Shown here piece after piece: positions 1 to 9,025 of a stretch of DNA of 64,000 nucleotides; position 1 is the stretch's first letter, and each line of letters starts with the position of its first letter. The DNA is from Lewinellaceae bacterium (GTDB lineage Bacteria; Bacteroidota; Bacteroidia; Chitinophagales; Saprospiraceae). The translations under genes and the position numbers were made by a program. Under the pieces are notes generated by a model. The model was not told where the DNA came from and made no database searches. It saw only the letters and a program-made list of their open reading frames with translations. The stretch lies in contig JACJXW010000005.1 of the NCBI GenBank assembly GCA_020636405.1, positions 1,054,001-1,118,000 of the forward strand, given 5' to 3'.

Positions 1-898
1 TGGTGAAGATGATGAGCCGGATGGCGATGGTGTAACCGGCTACGGCCTCGCTGCCAAAGTGGGCGATGATGCGCATCAGGAAGATCCAGCTGGCGGACCC
101 GATGAGGAACTGCCCGGCGCCGGTGGAGGCCACTTTGGCGAGTTTGCGGATGATGCGGAAGTGTACACGGAAGTGCTCCCACTGCAGCTGAACGATACCT
201 GATCTGCCGAAGAGGATATACAACTGGTAGATTACGCCGGCGCCCCGCCCGATAAAGGTGGCCATGGCCGCCCCTTGTACGCCCATTTCCGGAAAAGGGC
301 CCAGGCCGAAGATAAAGATCGGGTCCAGGATGATGTTGATACCATTGGCCAGCCAGAGGGAACGCATGGCGATAGCGGCGTCGCCCGCCCCCCGGAAAAT
401 ACCGTTGAGCAGGAAGAGGAACATGATGACGACGTTGGACCCCAGCAAGATGCGGGTGTAACCCGCCCCGTTGGCGATCAGTTCCTCCGATCCGCCCATC
501 AGCCGGAGGATGTCCTCGGCGAAAAGGAACCCAGGAATACCCAGAGCAATGGAAATTCCGAGTGCGATCAGCATGGACTGAGCGGCGGCCACGGCAGCCT
601 GCTCCGGCTTCTTCTCTCCCACCCGCCGCGCCACCATAGCGGTGGCGGCCATGCTCATGCCCACTGCTATGGCATATACCAATGTGACGACCGACTCGGT
701 GAGCCCGACAGTAGCTACCGCGTCAATACTCACCCTGGAAACGAAGAAAACGTCGGCTACTGCAAAGAGAGATTCCATGATCATTTCCAGGATCATGGGA
801 ATAGACAGCAGTACGATGGCCCGATTGATGCTGCCGGAGGTGAAGTTCTTCTCCTCTCCATTCAGCGCCTCGGATATGGTCTTAAAGATCTTTTGCAT
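1..898 (-). CDS. MATE family efflux transporter (3' part outside window)
   Basis: Reading the minus strand from the ATG at 898 gives about 299 uninterrupted residues that run off the left edge. The protein starts MQKIFKTISEALNGEE and is followed by repeated hydrophobic helices (SIPMILEMIMESLFAVADVFFVS, continuing with VGLTESVVTLVYAIAVGMS and ANGINIILDPIFIFG). The order of a short polar N-terminus, first helix pair with the 'ADVFFVSR' turn, and 'RGAGDAAIAM' then 'N..LDPIFIFGLG' is typical of MATE (MatE) Na+ or H+ coupled multidrug exporters of the inner membrane. The usual length is about 450 residues, so roughly one third is missing. It is divergent from the histidine kinase at 1083 with 184 bp between. 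Substrate cannot be inferred. Confidence 0.9.
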   Translation of the reverse strand, partial: MQKIFKTISEALNGEEKNFTSGSINRAIVLLSIPMILEMIMESLFAVADVFFVSRVSIDAVATVGLTESVVTLVYAIAVGMSMAATAMVARRVGEKKPEQAAVAAAQSMLIALGISIALGIPGFLFAEDILRLMGGSEELIANGAGYTRILLGSNVVIMFLFLLNGIFRGAGDAAIAMRSLWLANGINIILDPIFIFGLGPFPEMGVQGAAMATFIGRGAGVIYQLYILFGRSGIVQLQWEHFRVHFRIIRKLAKVASTGAGQFLIGSASWIFLMRIIAHFGSEAVAGYTIAIRLIIFT

Positions 899-1082
899 GG
901 ATAGTCGGGTTACAGGCGATTCGTTTTCAACAGTATTACGGGCTTATATACCCATTCTCCTTTTTAAGAGTTCCCCCTTTTACGCTTTTAGCAGTTGAGC
1001 GGTGTATTTTTTTAGTATTTCGGTAGTTTTGTTGAGTGCGTGTAAAGCGTGGAATGTCCTCCTAATACTGAAACAAGGCTCA

Positions 1083-3044
1083 ATGTGTTCTCTACGTCCC
1101 GTGATTGCAATTCTTTTTCTCTTCGCCCAGCCGGTGGCATTATGGCCCTTCAGCCAGCCGGACAGCCTTATGCGGGCTCTGGAAGCGGCCCGTGCAGATG
1201 AGGAGAAGCTCAACATCCTGGTGGAATTGGCGGCCTATTATGCCATGCGCGGCCACGAAAGTACTCTGGCTGTTTGCCTGGAAACTGTGGAGCTGTCGCG
1301 GAAGCTGGAAACCCCTTCTGTTGAAGTGAGGGCTCTCCTCACCCTGGGGTTATGGCGCCACAATAAAGGGCAGTACACCGAGGCTCAGAACCATTTTTTT
1401 CGGGCCCTTGCTATTGCCGAATCACAGCAGTTGCCCGGGCAGTTGCCTTCCATTTACCTCAACCTGGGGCTTTCCTACCAACGCAAATATCAACAGGATT
1501 CCGCCTATCACTTCTACCTCGAGGCCGAGCAGGTCTTTCGGCAGCAGGGCAGCCCCTCCGAGATGTGGAAAGTGTATAACGGCCTGTTTGGCCTTTTCGC
1601 GGAGAAAGGAGATCCCGCCCGGGCAAGCGCTTATGCCCACAAAGCATTCGATATGGTGAAGGAGAACGGCAGCAGGGCGGAGCGCGGATTCCTCTTGTTT
1701 CGCCTGATGCAATATTTCTTCCGCAGCGGGCAGTTCGCCGAGATGGATTTTTTCCAGGACAAGTGGGAGGAGTATCAGGCGGAAAAGAGGGCCAGCCGGG
1801 AATTGATGGAGAGCCCGGAACACATCGAGCTTTATCTGCACGGACGGGAAGCGAGCGACTCGGCAAGGCTGCAGCTGAACCGCGCCATTGCGTATTTTGA
1901 CTCTACCGGGAACAGATACAGGGCCGGATGGTGTTATGAGAACCTCGCTGATTTTTATCTGGCCCAGGAGCAGGAAACGCAGGCGGAGCGTGCTTTTCAT
2001 GCCGCGTTGCTGCGCTATCGGCAGTGCGGGGCCGGTTATCGTCAAGGCCGGGTGTTGCACCGGTTGTACCTGTTCAATAAAGCAAAGGGGCGATTTCCGG
2101 AAGCACTTCAATACCTGGAATCCTACCAGCTACTGGCGGATAGCCTTGCCGGGGTAGAGGTAGAGAAAAACCTCGACCAGCTGAAAGTGCAGTATGAAAC
2201 TGAGCAGAAAGAACAAGCCCTGGCCCTCAAGAGCCTGGAACTCCGCCAAAGGTCCAGGGAGCGAAATGTCTTCCTGTTTAGTTCCATCCTGTTCGCTATG
2301 CTGGCAACCATCGTTTTTATCGGGCTGCGCCAGCGCATTGCGGCCAACCGAAAGCTGGCAAAGCAGGAATCCCAGTTACAGGAGCAGCGCATCCGGCAAC
2401 TGGAGCAGGAAAAGCAACTCTCCGCACTCCATGCTATGATCGAAGGGCAGGAAAAAGAGCGCATCCGGGTCGCCAACGACCTGCACGACAGCCTCGGGGG
2501 GTTGTTTTTTTCGGCCAAAGCCCATTTTATGGCGCTCGACGGGCAAACCCGGACAACCCAGAATAAGAGCCTTTTCGAACAGACCGCCGAGATCTTCGAC
2601 AAAGCCGGCGTCGAGCTGAGGCGGATATCCCATAATCTCATGCCCCGCACCTTATTCCTGCTGGGCCTGCAAGGGGCCGTAGAGGGCCTGGCCGGCCAAC
2701 TCCGGACGGACGGCCTGCAATGCCGGTTCCAGTGCATCGGGTTGGAAAAAGCGATTCCGGAGCCCACCGCAGTCATGCTGTTTCGCATCATTCAGGAATT
2801 GTCCAACAACATACTGAAGCATGCCCGGGCGAGTAATGTCCTGATACAACTCATACAAAAGGATGAAGAGATCCACCTCATCCTCGAAGATGACGGCATC
2901 GGTTTCGACCTGGAAACCGCCCGGCAGCAGCAGTCGCTGGGCCTGGCCAGCATCGAATCACGCGTCAGTTTTCTCAGCGGTGAACTGGACATTGATACCG
3001 CCCCTGGCCAGGGGACGACGGTGGTGGTTCGGGCGCCGCTGTAA
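1083..3044 (+). CDS. TPR-containing membrane sensor histidine kinase (LytS/NarL-partner type)
   Basis: 653 residues from the ATG at 1083; an in-frame ATG at 1002 exists but 1083 gives a clean signal peptide (MCSLRPVIAILFLFAQPV). Residues about 25-390 are helical TPR-like repeats, predicted periplasmic. One membrane helix follows (NVFLFSSILFAMLATIVFIGL, split by no break), then a coiled coil rich in Q/E. The HisKA_3 dimerisation motif is NDLHDSLGG, with the phosphoacceptor His near residue 468. The HATPase_c domain shows NNILKHA, DDGIGFD and LGLASIESR. This architecture pairs with LuxR-type response regulators, and one lies downstream at 5374, with a secreted protein gene between. The likely role is sensing an envelope or nutrient cue. 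The ligand is unknown. Confidence 0.9.
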   Translation: MCSLRPVIAILFLFAQPVALWPFSQPDSLMRALEAARADEEKLNILVELAAYYAMRGHESTLAVCLETVELSRKLETPSVEVRALLTLGLWRHNKGQYTEAQNHFFRALAIAESQQLPGQLPSIYLNLGLSYQRKYQQDSAYHFYLEAEQVFRQQGSPSEMWKVYNGLFGLFAEKGDPARASAYAHKAFDMVKENGSRAERGFLLFRLMQYFFRSGQFAEMDFFQDKWEEYQAEKRASRELMESPEHIELYLHGREASDSARLQLNRAIAYFDSTGNRYRAGWCYENLADFYLAQEQETQAERAFHAALLRYRQCGAGYRQGRVLHRLYLFNKAKGRFPEALQYLESYQLLADSLAGVEVEKNLDQLKVQYETEQKEQALALKSLELRQRSRERNVFLFSSILFAMLATIVFIGLRQRIAANRKLAKQESQLQEQRIRQLEQEKQLSALHAMIEGQEKERIRVANDLHDSLGGLFFSAKAHFMALDGQTRTTQNKSLFEQTAEIFDKAGVELRRISHNLMPRTLFLLGLQGAVEGLAGQLRTDGLQCRFQCIGLEKAIPEPTAVMLFRIIQELSNNILKHARASNVLIQLIQKDEEIHLILEDDGIGFDLETARQQQSLGLASIESRVSFLSGELDIDTAPGQGTTVVVRAPL

Positions 3045-3215
3045 ACCGTGAATGCAAAGCACAGGCCGTTCAGAATGCTTCGCATTTACTTCCTCAGCCG
3101 CTTCCGGTTTCCGGCTTCGCATTTCTCTTCCTCTATGAATTCCCATAGTTTTCCCCGGCAGAAAACCGGGGCCGGCATCTTCGCCGGAGCGCTGATCTTT
3201 AGGGCAAAAATTAAG

Positions 3216-5303
3216 ATGAACAAGCGTTTTATCCTTGCAATCGTACTGCTTTGGAAGTTGAGTGCCGGCCATGCTCAGGAAGAGATGAATTGGGTGCGCC
3301 AGCATCCGCTTTCTCCGTTGGTTCAGCTTGAGGATGTAGAAATGGACCCTTCCGGTTTGGGCCTGGCGGTTGGTGACAACGGCACCATATTCCGCACGAC
3401 AGACTTTGGCGCCAGTTGGGAAGCCGTGGAAACGGATTTTTCATTTACGGTATTTGAAGTGGCCATCGTGCCGGGAAGCGGCGGGGAGCAGGCCTGGGCC
3501 GGGTTGGCCGCCAGTACGCGGGTGGCAAAGACCACCGATGGCGGGCTCACCTGGCAGGTTGTCGAGACAGGATACAGCCTGTCGGCTGCCGTTTATCTGG
3601 CCGCGCCCGATGCCAATACTCTTTATGTGGGGACACAGGCCGGGGTACTGAAAACCGCTGACCAGGGGCAAAACTGGGAGGAAGTGACGCCGGCGCCCGG
3701 CCTCAACTGGAGCTCCATTTCCTTCAGCGATGCCTCCACCGGGTGGGCGGCCACTACCAGCGGGGCCATTTACCGGACCACCGACGGTGGCGCAACCTGG
3801 GAGGAACCTGCCCCCGGCCAGTTTGACGGACGGGTTCAACTTCATTTCCTGGATGCCGGCAAGGGGTACGCAGCTGTCTTTCGTTCCTTTTTCCGGACCA
3901 CCGATGGAGGAGAGAGCTGGGAACTGCTGTCTGATGCTGCTTTTTCCACTAACCTGGAAGAACTGGACATCGCCGATAGCAGCTTTATGGTGGGAACGGT
4001 AGGCAATACTTCTTTCACTACCACTGACGGCGGCTTCACCTGGGAGCGCGTCATGCCACTATCTTATTCCTATCGGAACCAGGGTATTTGTGCACTGCCG
4101 GATGGCCGTGTGTGGATCGCTGGCTCCCATACCATGGCCGCATACTCTGTTGATTTTGGGATGACGTATTCCGACCAGGTGCCTGGCAATAAAAATACCA
4201 TTACCAGCCTGGCGTTCACGGATATGCAGCATGGCTGGGCAACGGGAATGAACGGCACGGTTTTGAGGACATCGGCTGCCGGCAGCAGTTGGGAGGAAGC
4301 CAGCCTCCCCGATGGCGGACAGGTTTCAGCTGGTATCGCCTTTTCTCCCGAGGAGTTCTGGGCCTGCAATGGGAATCAATTGGTGTATACTACCGATGGC
4401 GGGCAGAGCTGGGCGGCTTTCGAGGGGGTTGTGGCAGGGAATAGCACCTATACCGATATGGTGGCGGTAGAGGGGGCCGTTTTCGCCAGCAATTATAACG
4501 GCAAGGTATACCGAACCACCGATAATGGAGCCAGCTGGGAAGAACTGCCGACTATGCACAACGGCTTCCTTTTCGGCCTGAGCTTTCCTACGCCGGAGGT
4601 TGGCTACGCCGTCGGACAGGACAGTACTGTCCTCAAAACGGCCGACGGCGGGGACAGTTGGGAGCGCCTGGATATTCCTACCTCCTACAACCTGGACAAA
4701 GCCTATTTTTTCGATGCCGATAACGGATGGGTGGCCGCCGCTGCCAATATTCCGGAAATTTTTCGTACAGAGGATGGAGGAAATAGCTGGGAGGTGGTGA
4801 GCCTTCCATTCTCCGGCTTTTGGAAAGAGGCCTACTTCAGCAGCCCGTCCACCGGCTATATTGTCGGAGGCACTGCCAGTGTGGGACGGGTGTTGCGAAC
4901 CACCGACGGGGGCGACACCTGGGAAGCCATTTACACCACCTATGGCCTTTTAAACGCTATTGCACGGCAAGAGGATGAAACCGGCGCCCGTATCTGGATC
5001 GGAGGGTTCGGAGGGAATATTGAGTTGTGGGAGGATGTGCAGGTTAGTACCCGGCAGCTTTTCCGGGCCAGCCGCCTGCATGTATTTCCCAACCCCGCCA
5101 GGGAGGCCCTGCACCTTCAACTCCCGCCCGGCCTGCCGGTGGATGCCCATCTGGTTGTTTACGACGGCCAAGGCCGCCCCCGGATGCGCCTGCCCGCCCG
5201 CCCCCGGCTCGAACTGGGGCGCCGGCTGGAGGCCGGAGTATATCTCCTGCGCCTGGAAAGCGAAGGGCAGGTATGGCAGGCCAAGGTGTTTATTCTGGAT
5301 TAG
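3216..5303 (+). CDS. Secreted YCF48/BNR-repeat protein with type IX sorting domain
   Basis: 695 residues from the ATG at 3216, chosen because it opens a signal peptide (MNKRFILAIVLLWKLSAGHAQ); longer readings lack one. The body is about ten repeats of the form 'FRTTDGGxSWE' / 'KTADQGQNWEEV', the sorting-neuraminidase-like beta-propeller signature of the YCF48/Hcf136 family, separated by 'GWA', 'GYA' and 'GWV' strands. The C-terminus (HVFPNPAREALHLQLPPG, then GVYLLRLESEGQ) is a type A T9SS sorting domain, so the protein should be exported through the outer membrane and anchored or released. It lies between a sensor kinase and its likely response regulator, so it may be their target or sensor input. 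No enzyme activity is indicated. It may be a photosystem-assembly homologue in fold only. Confidence 0.85.
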   Translation: MNKRFILAIVLLWKLSAGHAQEEMNWVRQHPLSPLVQLEDVEMDPSGLGLAVGDNGTIFRTTDFGASWEAVETDFSFTVFEVAIVPGSGGEQAWAGLAASTRVAKTTDGGLTWQVVETGYSLSAAVYLAAPDANTLYVGTQAGVLKTADQGQNWEEVTPAPGLNWSSISFSDASTGWAATTSGAIYRTTDGGATWEEPAPGQFDGRVQLHFLDAGKGYAAVFRSFFRTTDGGESWELLSDAAFSTNLEELDIADSSFMVGTVGNTSFTTTDGGFTWERVMPLSYSYRNQGICALPDGRVWIAGSHTMAAYSVDFGMTYSDQVPGNKNTITSLAFTDMQHGWATGMNGTVLRTSAAGSSWEEASLPDGGQVSAGIAFSPEEFWACNGNQLVYTTDGGQSWAAFEGVVAGNSTYTDMVAVEGAVFASNYNGKVYRTTDNGASWEELPTMHNGFLFGLSFPTPEVGYAVGQDSTVLKTADGGDSWERLDIPTSYNLDKAYFFDADNGWVAAAANIPEIFRTEDGGNSWEVVSLPFSGFWKEAYFSSPSTGYIVGGTASVGRVLRTTDGGDTWEAIYTTYGLLNAIARQEDETGARIWIGGFGGNIELWEDVQVSTRQLFRASRLHVFPNPAREALHLQLPPGLPVDAHLVVYDGQGRPRMRLPARPRLELGRRLEAGVYLLRLESEGQVWQAKVFILD

Positions 5304-5373
5304 AGCATCATATTTGGAGGCCGCTCATTAACGCTGCTTTTTTTTTACATTTATAGCGGGACAACAGTATGCC

Positions 5374-6018
5374 ATGATCAAGCTCATAATTGCCGATGAC
5401 CACCAACTCGTCATTGACGGCATTCGGCTCATGATCGCCGAAGCACCGGACATGGAATGTGTGGGGACGGCTAACGACGGACAGGAAGCATTGGCCCTGC
5501 TTGCGAAAAAGCAGGCCGATGTCCTTCTGCTTGACATCAACATGGAGGGGCTCAACGGGCTGGAAACCTGCCGTGCCGTGCACATTCGCCATCCGGAAGT
5601 GAAAATGGTCGCTTTATCCATGCTCAAGGAGCCCGGATTGATCAAGCAGATGCTGAAGAACGGCGCTTCCGGGTATTTGTTGAAGGACGCCGGCATGGAT
5701 GAGGTCCTCCGGGCTGTTCGTGCAGTTCATGCCGGAAAGCAATACTTCAGCCCGGAAGTGTCGGCAGCTGTTATGGCCAGCCTGAGTGCCAGCCGAACCA
5801 CCGAAAAAAAAATGCTTTTTCCGGAACTTACCCGGCGGGAAAGGCAGGTTTTGCGCCTCATTGTCGAAGAATATACCACCGCCGAGATCGCCGGGGAATT
5901 GTCTATCAAATTCGGGACCGTGGAAACCCACCGCCGCAACCTGCTGATCAAGCTGGGCGCCCGAAATACAGCAGGGCTGGTGCGCACCTGCCTGGAATAT
6001 GGGTTGTTGACTGAATGA
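5374..6018 (+). CDS. NarL/FixJ-type response regulator
   Basis: 214 residues. The receiver domain (1-120) has the acidic pocket IIADDH, the phosphoacceptor Asp54 in LLLDINM, the switch Ser in VALSML and the Lys in LLKDAG. A short linker leads to a LuxR-type HTH (about 150-214) with LTRRERQVLRLI, TAEIAGELSIKFGTVETHRRN and LLIKLGARNTAGLV. It is 70 bp downstream of the secreted protein gene and in the same direction as the HisKA_3 kinase at 1083, so the pair most likely forms one two-component system. HisKA_3 kinases nearly always partner with this regulator class. The regulon is unknown. Confidence 0.93.
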   Translation: MIKLIIADDHQLVIDGIRLMIAEAPDMECVGTANDGQEALALLAKKQADVLLLDINMEGLNGLETCRAVHIRHPEVKMVALSMLKEPGLIKQMLKNGASGYLLKDAGMDEVLRAVRAVHAGKQYFSPEVSAAVMASLSASRTTEKKMLFPELTRRERQVLRLIVEEYTTAEIAGELSIKFGTVETHRRNLLIKLGARNTAGLVRTCLEYGLLTE

Positions 6019-6225
6019 CCCATCGCCCGGTTTGCCTTCTTCCTGATACGCTGAAATGATACGGGATGGAGCCCATTGATTGAAACAAACTCCTTAATAT
6101 TCTTTACATTTACCGAAGAGGTGGAAACAGATAACCACGCTACCTTTTCCGGTAAATGAACTTCTTGTTTTCTTCCCTCTCCTTATCGAACGAACAGGCT
6201 ACAGTAAAAGAGAAAAAACAGGATC

Positions 6226-6804
6226 ATGCCCAACGACCTATTGGCAAAAGTGATGGATGCCGCCGTTTATGCGGCCACGAAGCACCAGTATCAGCGCAGG
6301 GCAGGTTATGATAAGCTGCCCTATATGAACCACCTGCTCAAAGTAACAGAGGCGCTTATCCGGATCGGAGAGGAGCGCGATGAAGCACTGCTGTTGGCCG
6401 CCGTACTGCACGATGTTCTCGAAGATACGGACGCTACTTACGAAGAACTGTCCCGCCGTTTTGGACAAGAGGCCGCCGACATCGTCCTGGAACTCACCGA
6501 CGATATGTCCATCCCTTACATGGAGCGCAAATGGCTGCAGGTGGAAAGAGCCCGGCAACTGAGTAAGAAAGCCCGAATGATCCGAATTGTAGACAAGTCG
6601 ACCAATATTCGCGATATCCTATCCTATCCATTAGACTGGCCTCTGGAGAAGAAAAAGAACTATCTGGACAACAGTATTCAGGTGGTGTCCCGCATTCGTG
6701 GGGCCAATCTCAGGCTGGACACCTGGTTTGACGAAACCGTGGACTGGGCGAAGAAACGGCTGGAAGAGCTGGAAAAAGCGGAGGGGAATGATTTTACTCA
6801 GTGA
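6226..6804 (+). CDS. HD-domain (p)ppGpp hydrolase-like protein (MESH1/SpoT-HD type)
   Basis: 192 residues. The early His in AATKHQYQRR, the PYMNHLLKV strand, the metal-binding HDVLEDTD pair (His-Asp) and the later Asp in VDKSTNIRDIL match the HD hydrolase domain of RelA/SpoT and stand-alone MESH1. The family removes the 3' pyrophosphate of (p)ppGpp in a Mn-dependent reaction. No synthetase, TGS or ACT domain is present. The size fits a stand-alone hydrolase. Some members act on other nucleotides, so ppGpp as the substrate is inferred. The next gene in the same direction, 91 bp away, encodes a pyruvate-kinase-like protein. The two may be co-transcribed. Confidence 0.85.
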   Translation: MPNDLLAKVMDAAVYAATKHQYQRRAGYDKLPYMNHLLKVTEALIRIGEERDEALLLAAVLHDVLEDTDATYEELSRRFGQEAADIVLELTDDMSIPYMERKWLQVERARQLSKKARMIRIVDKSTNIRDILSYPLDWPLEKKKNYLDNSIQVVSRIRGANLRLDTWFDETVDWAKKRLEELEKAEGNDFTQ

Positions 6805-6895
6805 AGGAAAGGCGGATTTGAGTTATTATTGGAGGCGTAAGCCCCTGGACACAATTTGCAAAGCACGGATCTTAATACTGTAAAACATTTGGATT

Positions 6896-8731
6896 ATGCC
6901 CTGGAAAAAGGAGAACATTAAAGATATGCTCCGGCAGGTAGACGAGATCATCAGGAAAGCGATGGAACTGGAGGAGCAATACCAGGAACAGCTGAGCCGG
7001 GTACATCCCAACTTTCAGCAATCGGCCCGCAACCTGGTGTATTACCGGGCGATGCGCAGCGATGACATTCGCAGCCTGCAAAAGCGGTTGGGGTGGATGG
7101 GTATTTCACGGCTGGCCAAGGCGGAGAGCCATACGCTTTCCAGCCTTTACATCACCCGTTCGGTTCTGACGGCCTTTTTAGAAGACGAACCTATCCACAT
7201 TCAGCCGGCGGGCCTTTCGATCAAGGAGGGCAACCGGCTGGCGCGCACGAATGCCAAGGCGTTGCTGGGCTTCCGTGCCAAGGGGCGTCGTACCCGCATT
7301 ATGGTCACTTTGCCGAGCGAGGCAGCTGAGGATTACGGCCTTGTCCGTCAGATGATCGCCGAGGGTATGAACTGCGCCCGCATCAATTGTGCACACGACG
7401 GCCCGGAGCAGTGGAAGAAGATGATCGACCATGTACGAAAGGCTTCCAAAAAGTTAAAGCGCAAGTGCCAGGTTGCCATGGACCTGGCCGGCCCCAAGAT
7501 CCGCACCGGCGACCTGAAGCCGGGGTCCAAGGTGCGCAAGTACCGCCCGCAGAAAGACGTCAGGGGCCGCATCGTGCAGCCCATAGAGGTGTGGATCGGC
7601 CCGGCGCCCCATGTCAGTTTGGAACTGGCCCACGTGCCGGTCTCCAGCGCTGCCCTGAAAACCTTAAAGCCCGGCGCCCGGCTGTACTTCCGCGACGCCC
7701 GCCGCAAACGCCGGGAATTGCTCCTCACCGAAGTACAGCCCGACGGTTGTATAGCAGAGCTTTACCGCACTACTTTCCTGGAAACGGGCATGATGTTGTA
7801 CACCGACAAGAACAAGCGGGCCCGCCCCTTAGTGGTCGGTGAACTGCCGGCCGTAGAGGCGCCTCTGCTGCTGAAGCGGGGGGATATGTTGCGCCTCCAC
7901 CGGGAACATACGCCCGGAGAACCGGCGGAGTATGACGAAAAGGGGAATTTGGTTCGGGAGGCCCACGTGTCCTGCACTTCCGAAGAGGTGTTCGGGCAGG
8001 TGGAGGTTGGAGAGCCCATTCTGTTCGACGATGGAATGATCAGAGGGCGCATCCGGAAAGTAAGCGAGGAGGAGATGTGGGTACAGATCGAACACACCAA
8101 GGAAGGCGGCGGCAAACTGGCTGCCGACAAGGGCATTAACCTGCCGGACAGCAAGCTATCCATTCGGGGCCTGACGGATAAAGACATCAAAGACCTGCGG
8201 TTCGTGGCTGCTTTTGCGGATGTGGCCAACGTATCCTTTGTCAATTCGGTGCTGGATGTACGCCAGCTGATCCAGGAGCTGGAAAAGCTCAAGGCTACCG
8301 AAAAGCTGGGTATCATTCTGAAGATCGAGACCAAGAGCGGTTTCAACAATTTGCTGGAGATCCTGCTGGAGGCCATGCGCATGCACCCGGTGGGTGTGAT
8401 GATCGCCCGCGGCGACCTGGCCATTGAAGTAGGATGGGAAAATATCGGCAGAGTGCAGGAAGAGATCCTCTCCCTTTGCCAGTCTGCCCACATTCCCGAC
8501 ATCTGGGCCACCCAGGTACTGGAGAACATGGCCAAGCGGGGCATCCCCTCAAGGGCTGAGATCACCGATGCCGCGATGGCGCAGCGCGCCGAGTGCGTAA
8601 TGCTAAACAAAGGGGAATATATCCTCAACGCCATTCAATTGCTGGATACCATACTGAAAGACCTGGAGCCTTACCAGGAGAAGAATGCCCCAATGCTGCC
8701 GGCTATGGAACTGGCGGGGGGCAACCGCTAA
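6896..8731 (+). CDS. Pyruvate kinase-like protein with N-terminal extension and no C-terminal domain
   Basis: 611 residues. About 135 residues at the N-terminus, partly coiled coil (MLRQVDEIIRKAMELEEQYQ), have no match in ordinary pyruvate kinase. The barrel then begins: MDLAGPKIRTGDL corresponds to the family's DTKGPEIR, ILKIETKSG holds the catalytic Lys and metal-binding Glu, MIARGDLAIE the metal-binding Asp, and WATQVLENM with PSRAE the active-site Thr helix. The B domain is enlarged (about 210-420). The usual MLSGESAxGxYP loop is replaced by MLNKGEYIL, and the chain stops right after, so the allosteric C-terminal domain is absent. It may be a catalytically altered or regulatory paralogue. 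The stop codon TAA (8729-8731) is also the left flank of the palindromic element that follows. Confidence 0.85.
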   Translation: MPWKKENIKDMLRQVDEIIRKAMELEEQYQEQLSRVHPNFQQSARNLVYYRAMRSDDIRSLQKRLGWMGISRLAKAESHTLSSLYITRSVLTAFLEDEPIHIQPAGLSIKEGNRLARTNAKALLGFRAKGRRTRIMVTLPSEAAEDYGLVRQMIAEGMNCARINCAHDGPEQWKKMIDHVRKASKKLKRKCQVAMDLAGPKIRTGDLKPGSKVRKYRPQKDVRGRIVQPIEVWIGPAPHVSLELAHVPVSSAALKTLKPGARLYFRDARRKRRELLLTEVQPDGCIAELYRTTFLETGMMLYTDKNKRARPLVVGELPAVEAPLLLKRGDMLRLHREHTPGEPAEYDEKGNLVREAHVSCTSEEVFGQVEVGEPILFDDGMIRGRIRKVSEEEMWVQIEHTKEGGGKLAADKGINLPDSKLSIRGLTDKDIKDLRFVAAFADVANVSFVNSVLDVRQLIQELEKLKATEKLGIILKIETKSGFNNLLEILLEAMRMHPVGVMIARGDLAIEVGWENIGRVQEEILSLCQSAHIPDIWATQVLENMAKRGIPSRAEITDAAMAQRAECVMLNKGEYILNAIQLLDTILKDLEPYQEKNAPMLPAMELAGGNR

Positions 8732-8893
8732 GAGCATGTTTGGAGGCCAATCTTTGGGCTAAAAAATGCCCCTTTTTTGCTGATATTGCGTTACTTTTTT
8801 TGCCCGTACCACCAGTATGAGCTGCAAAAAGATGCCTTATCTCAACAAAAAATTGACACTTTTTATCTCCAAACCCGGCCTCCAAACATGCTC
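8732..8893. mobile_element. Palindromic MITE-like element A (162 bp)
   Basis: The ends are a perfect 17-bp inverted repeat, GAGCATGTTTGGAGGCC at 8732 and its complement ending at 8893. Both are flanked by TAA (8729-8731 and 8894-8896), consistent with a TNA target duplication. The interior continues as an imperfect hairpin, closing on a near-central GCCCGTACCACCAGTATG region that pairs with itself. No ORF inside codes for anything recognisable. Size, end sequence and flanks match elements B, C and D in this window. Confidence 0.7.
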
Positions 8894-9025
8894 TAAATTG
8901 GAACGCAGCCGGGACAGCCGGCGCCGGCGCTTCCTAAAGCCAGATGGCCGTCGGTATGCTCAGTCAGTAGCATAGCGCCGAATAAAACCTTAACTTGCGC
9001 GAGTTAAAAACAACCAGAAGAACCC

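Noticed and set aside
5300..5322. Remnant of element A after the YCF48 protein gene
   Set aside because: TTAGAGCATCATATTTGGAGG resembles the element end, but has a 3-base insertion, no matching right end, and only 70 bp to the next gene.
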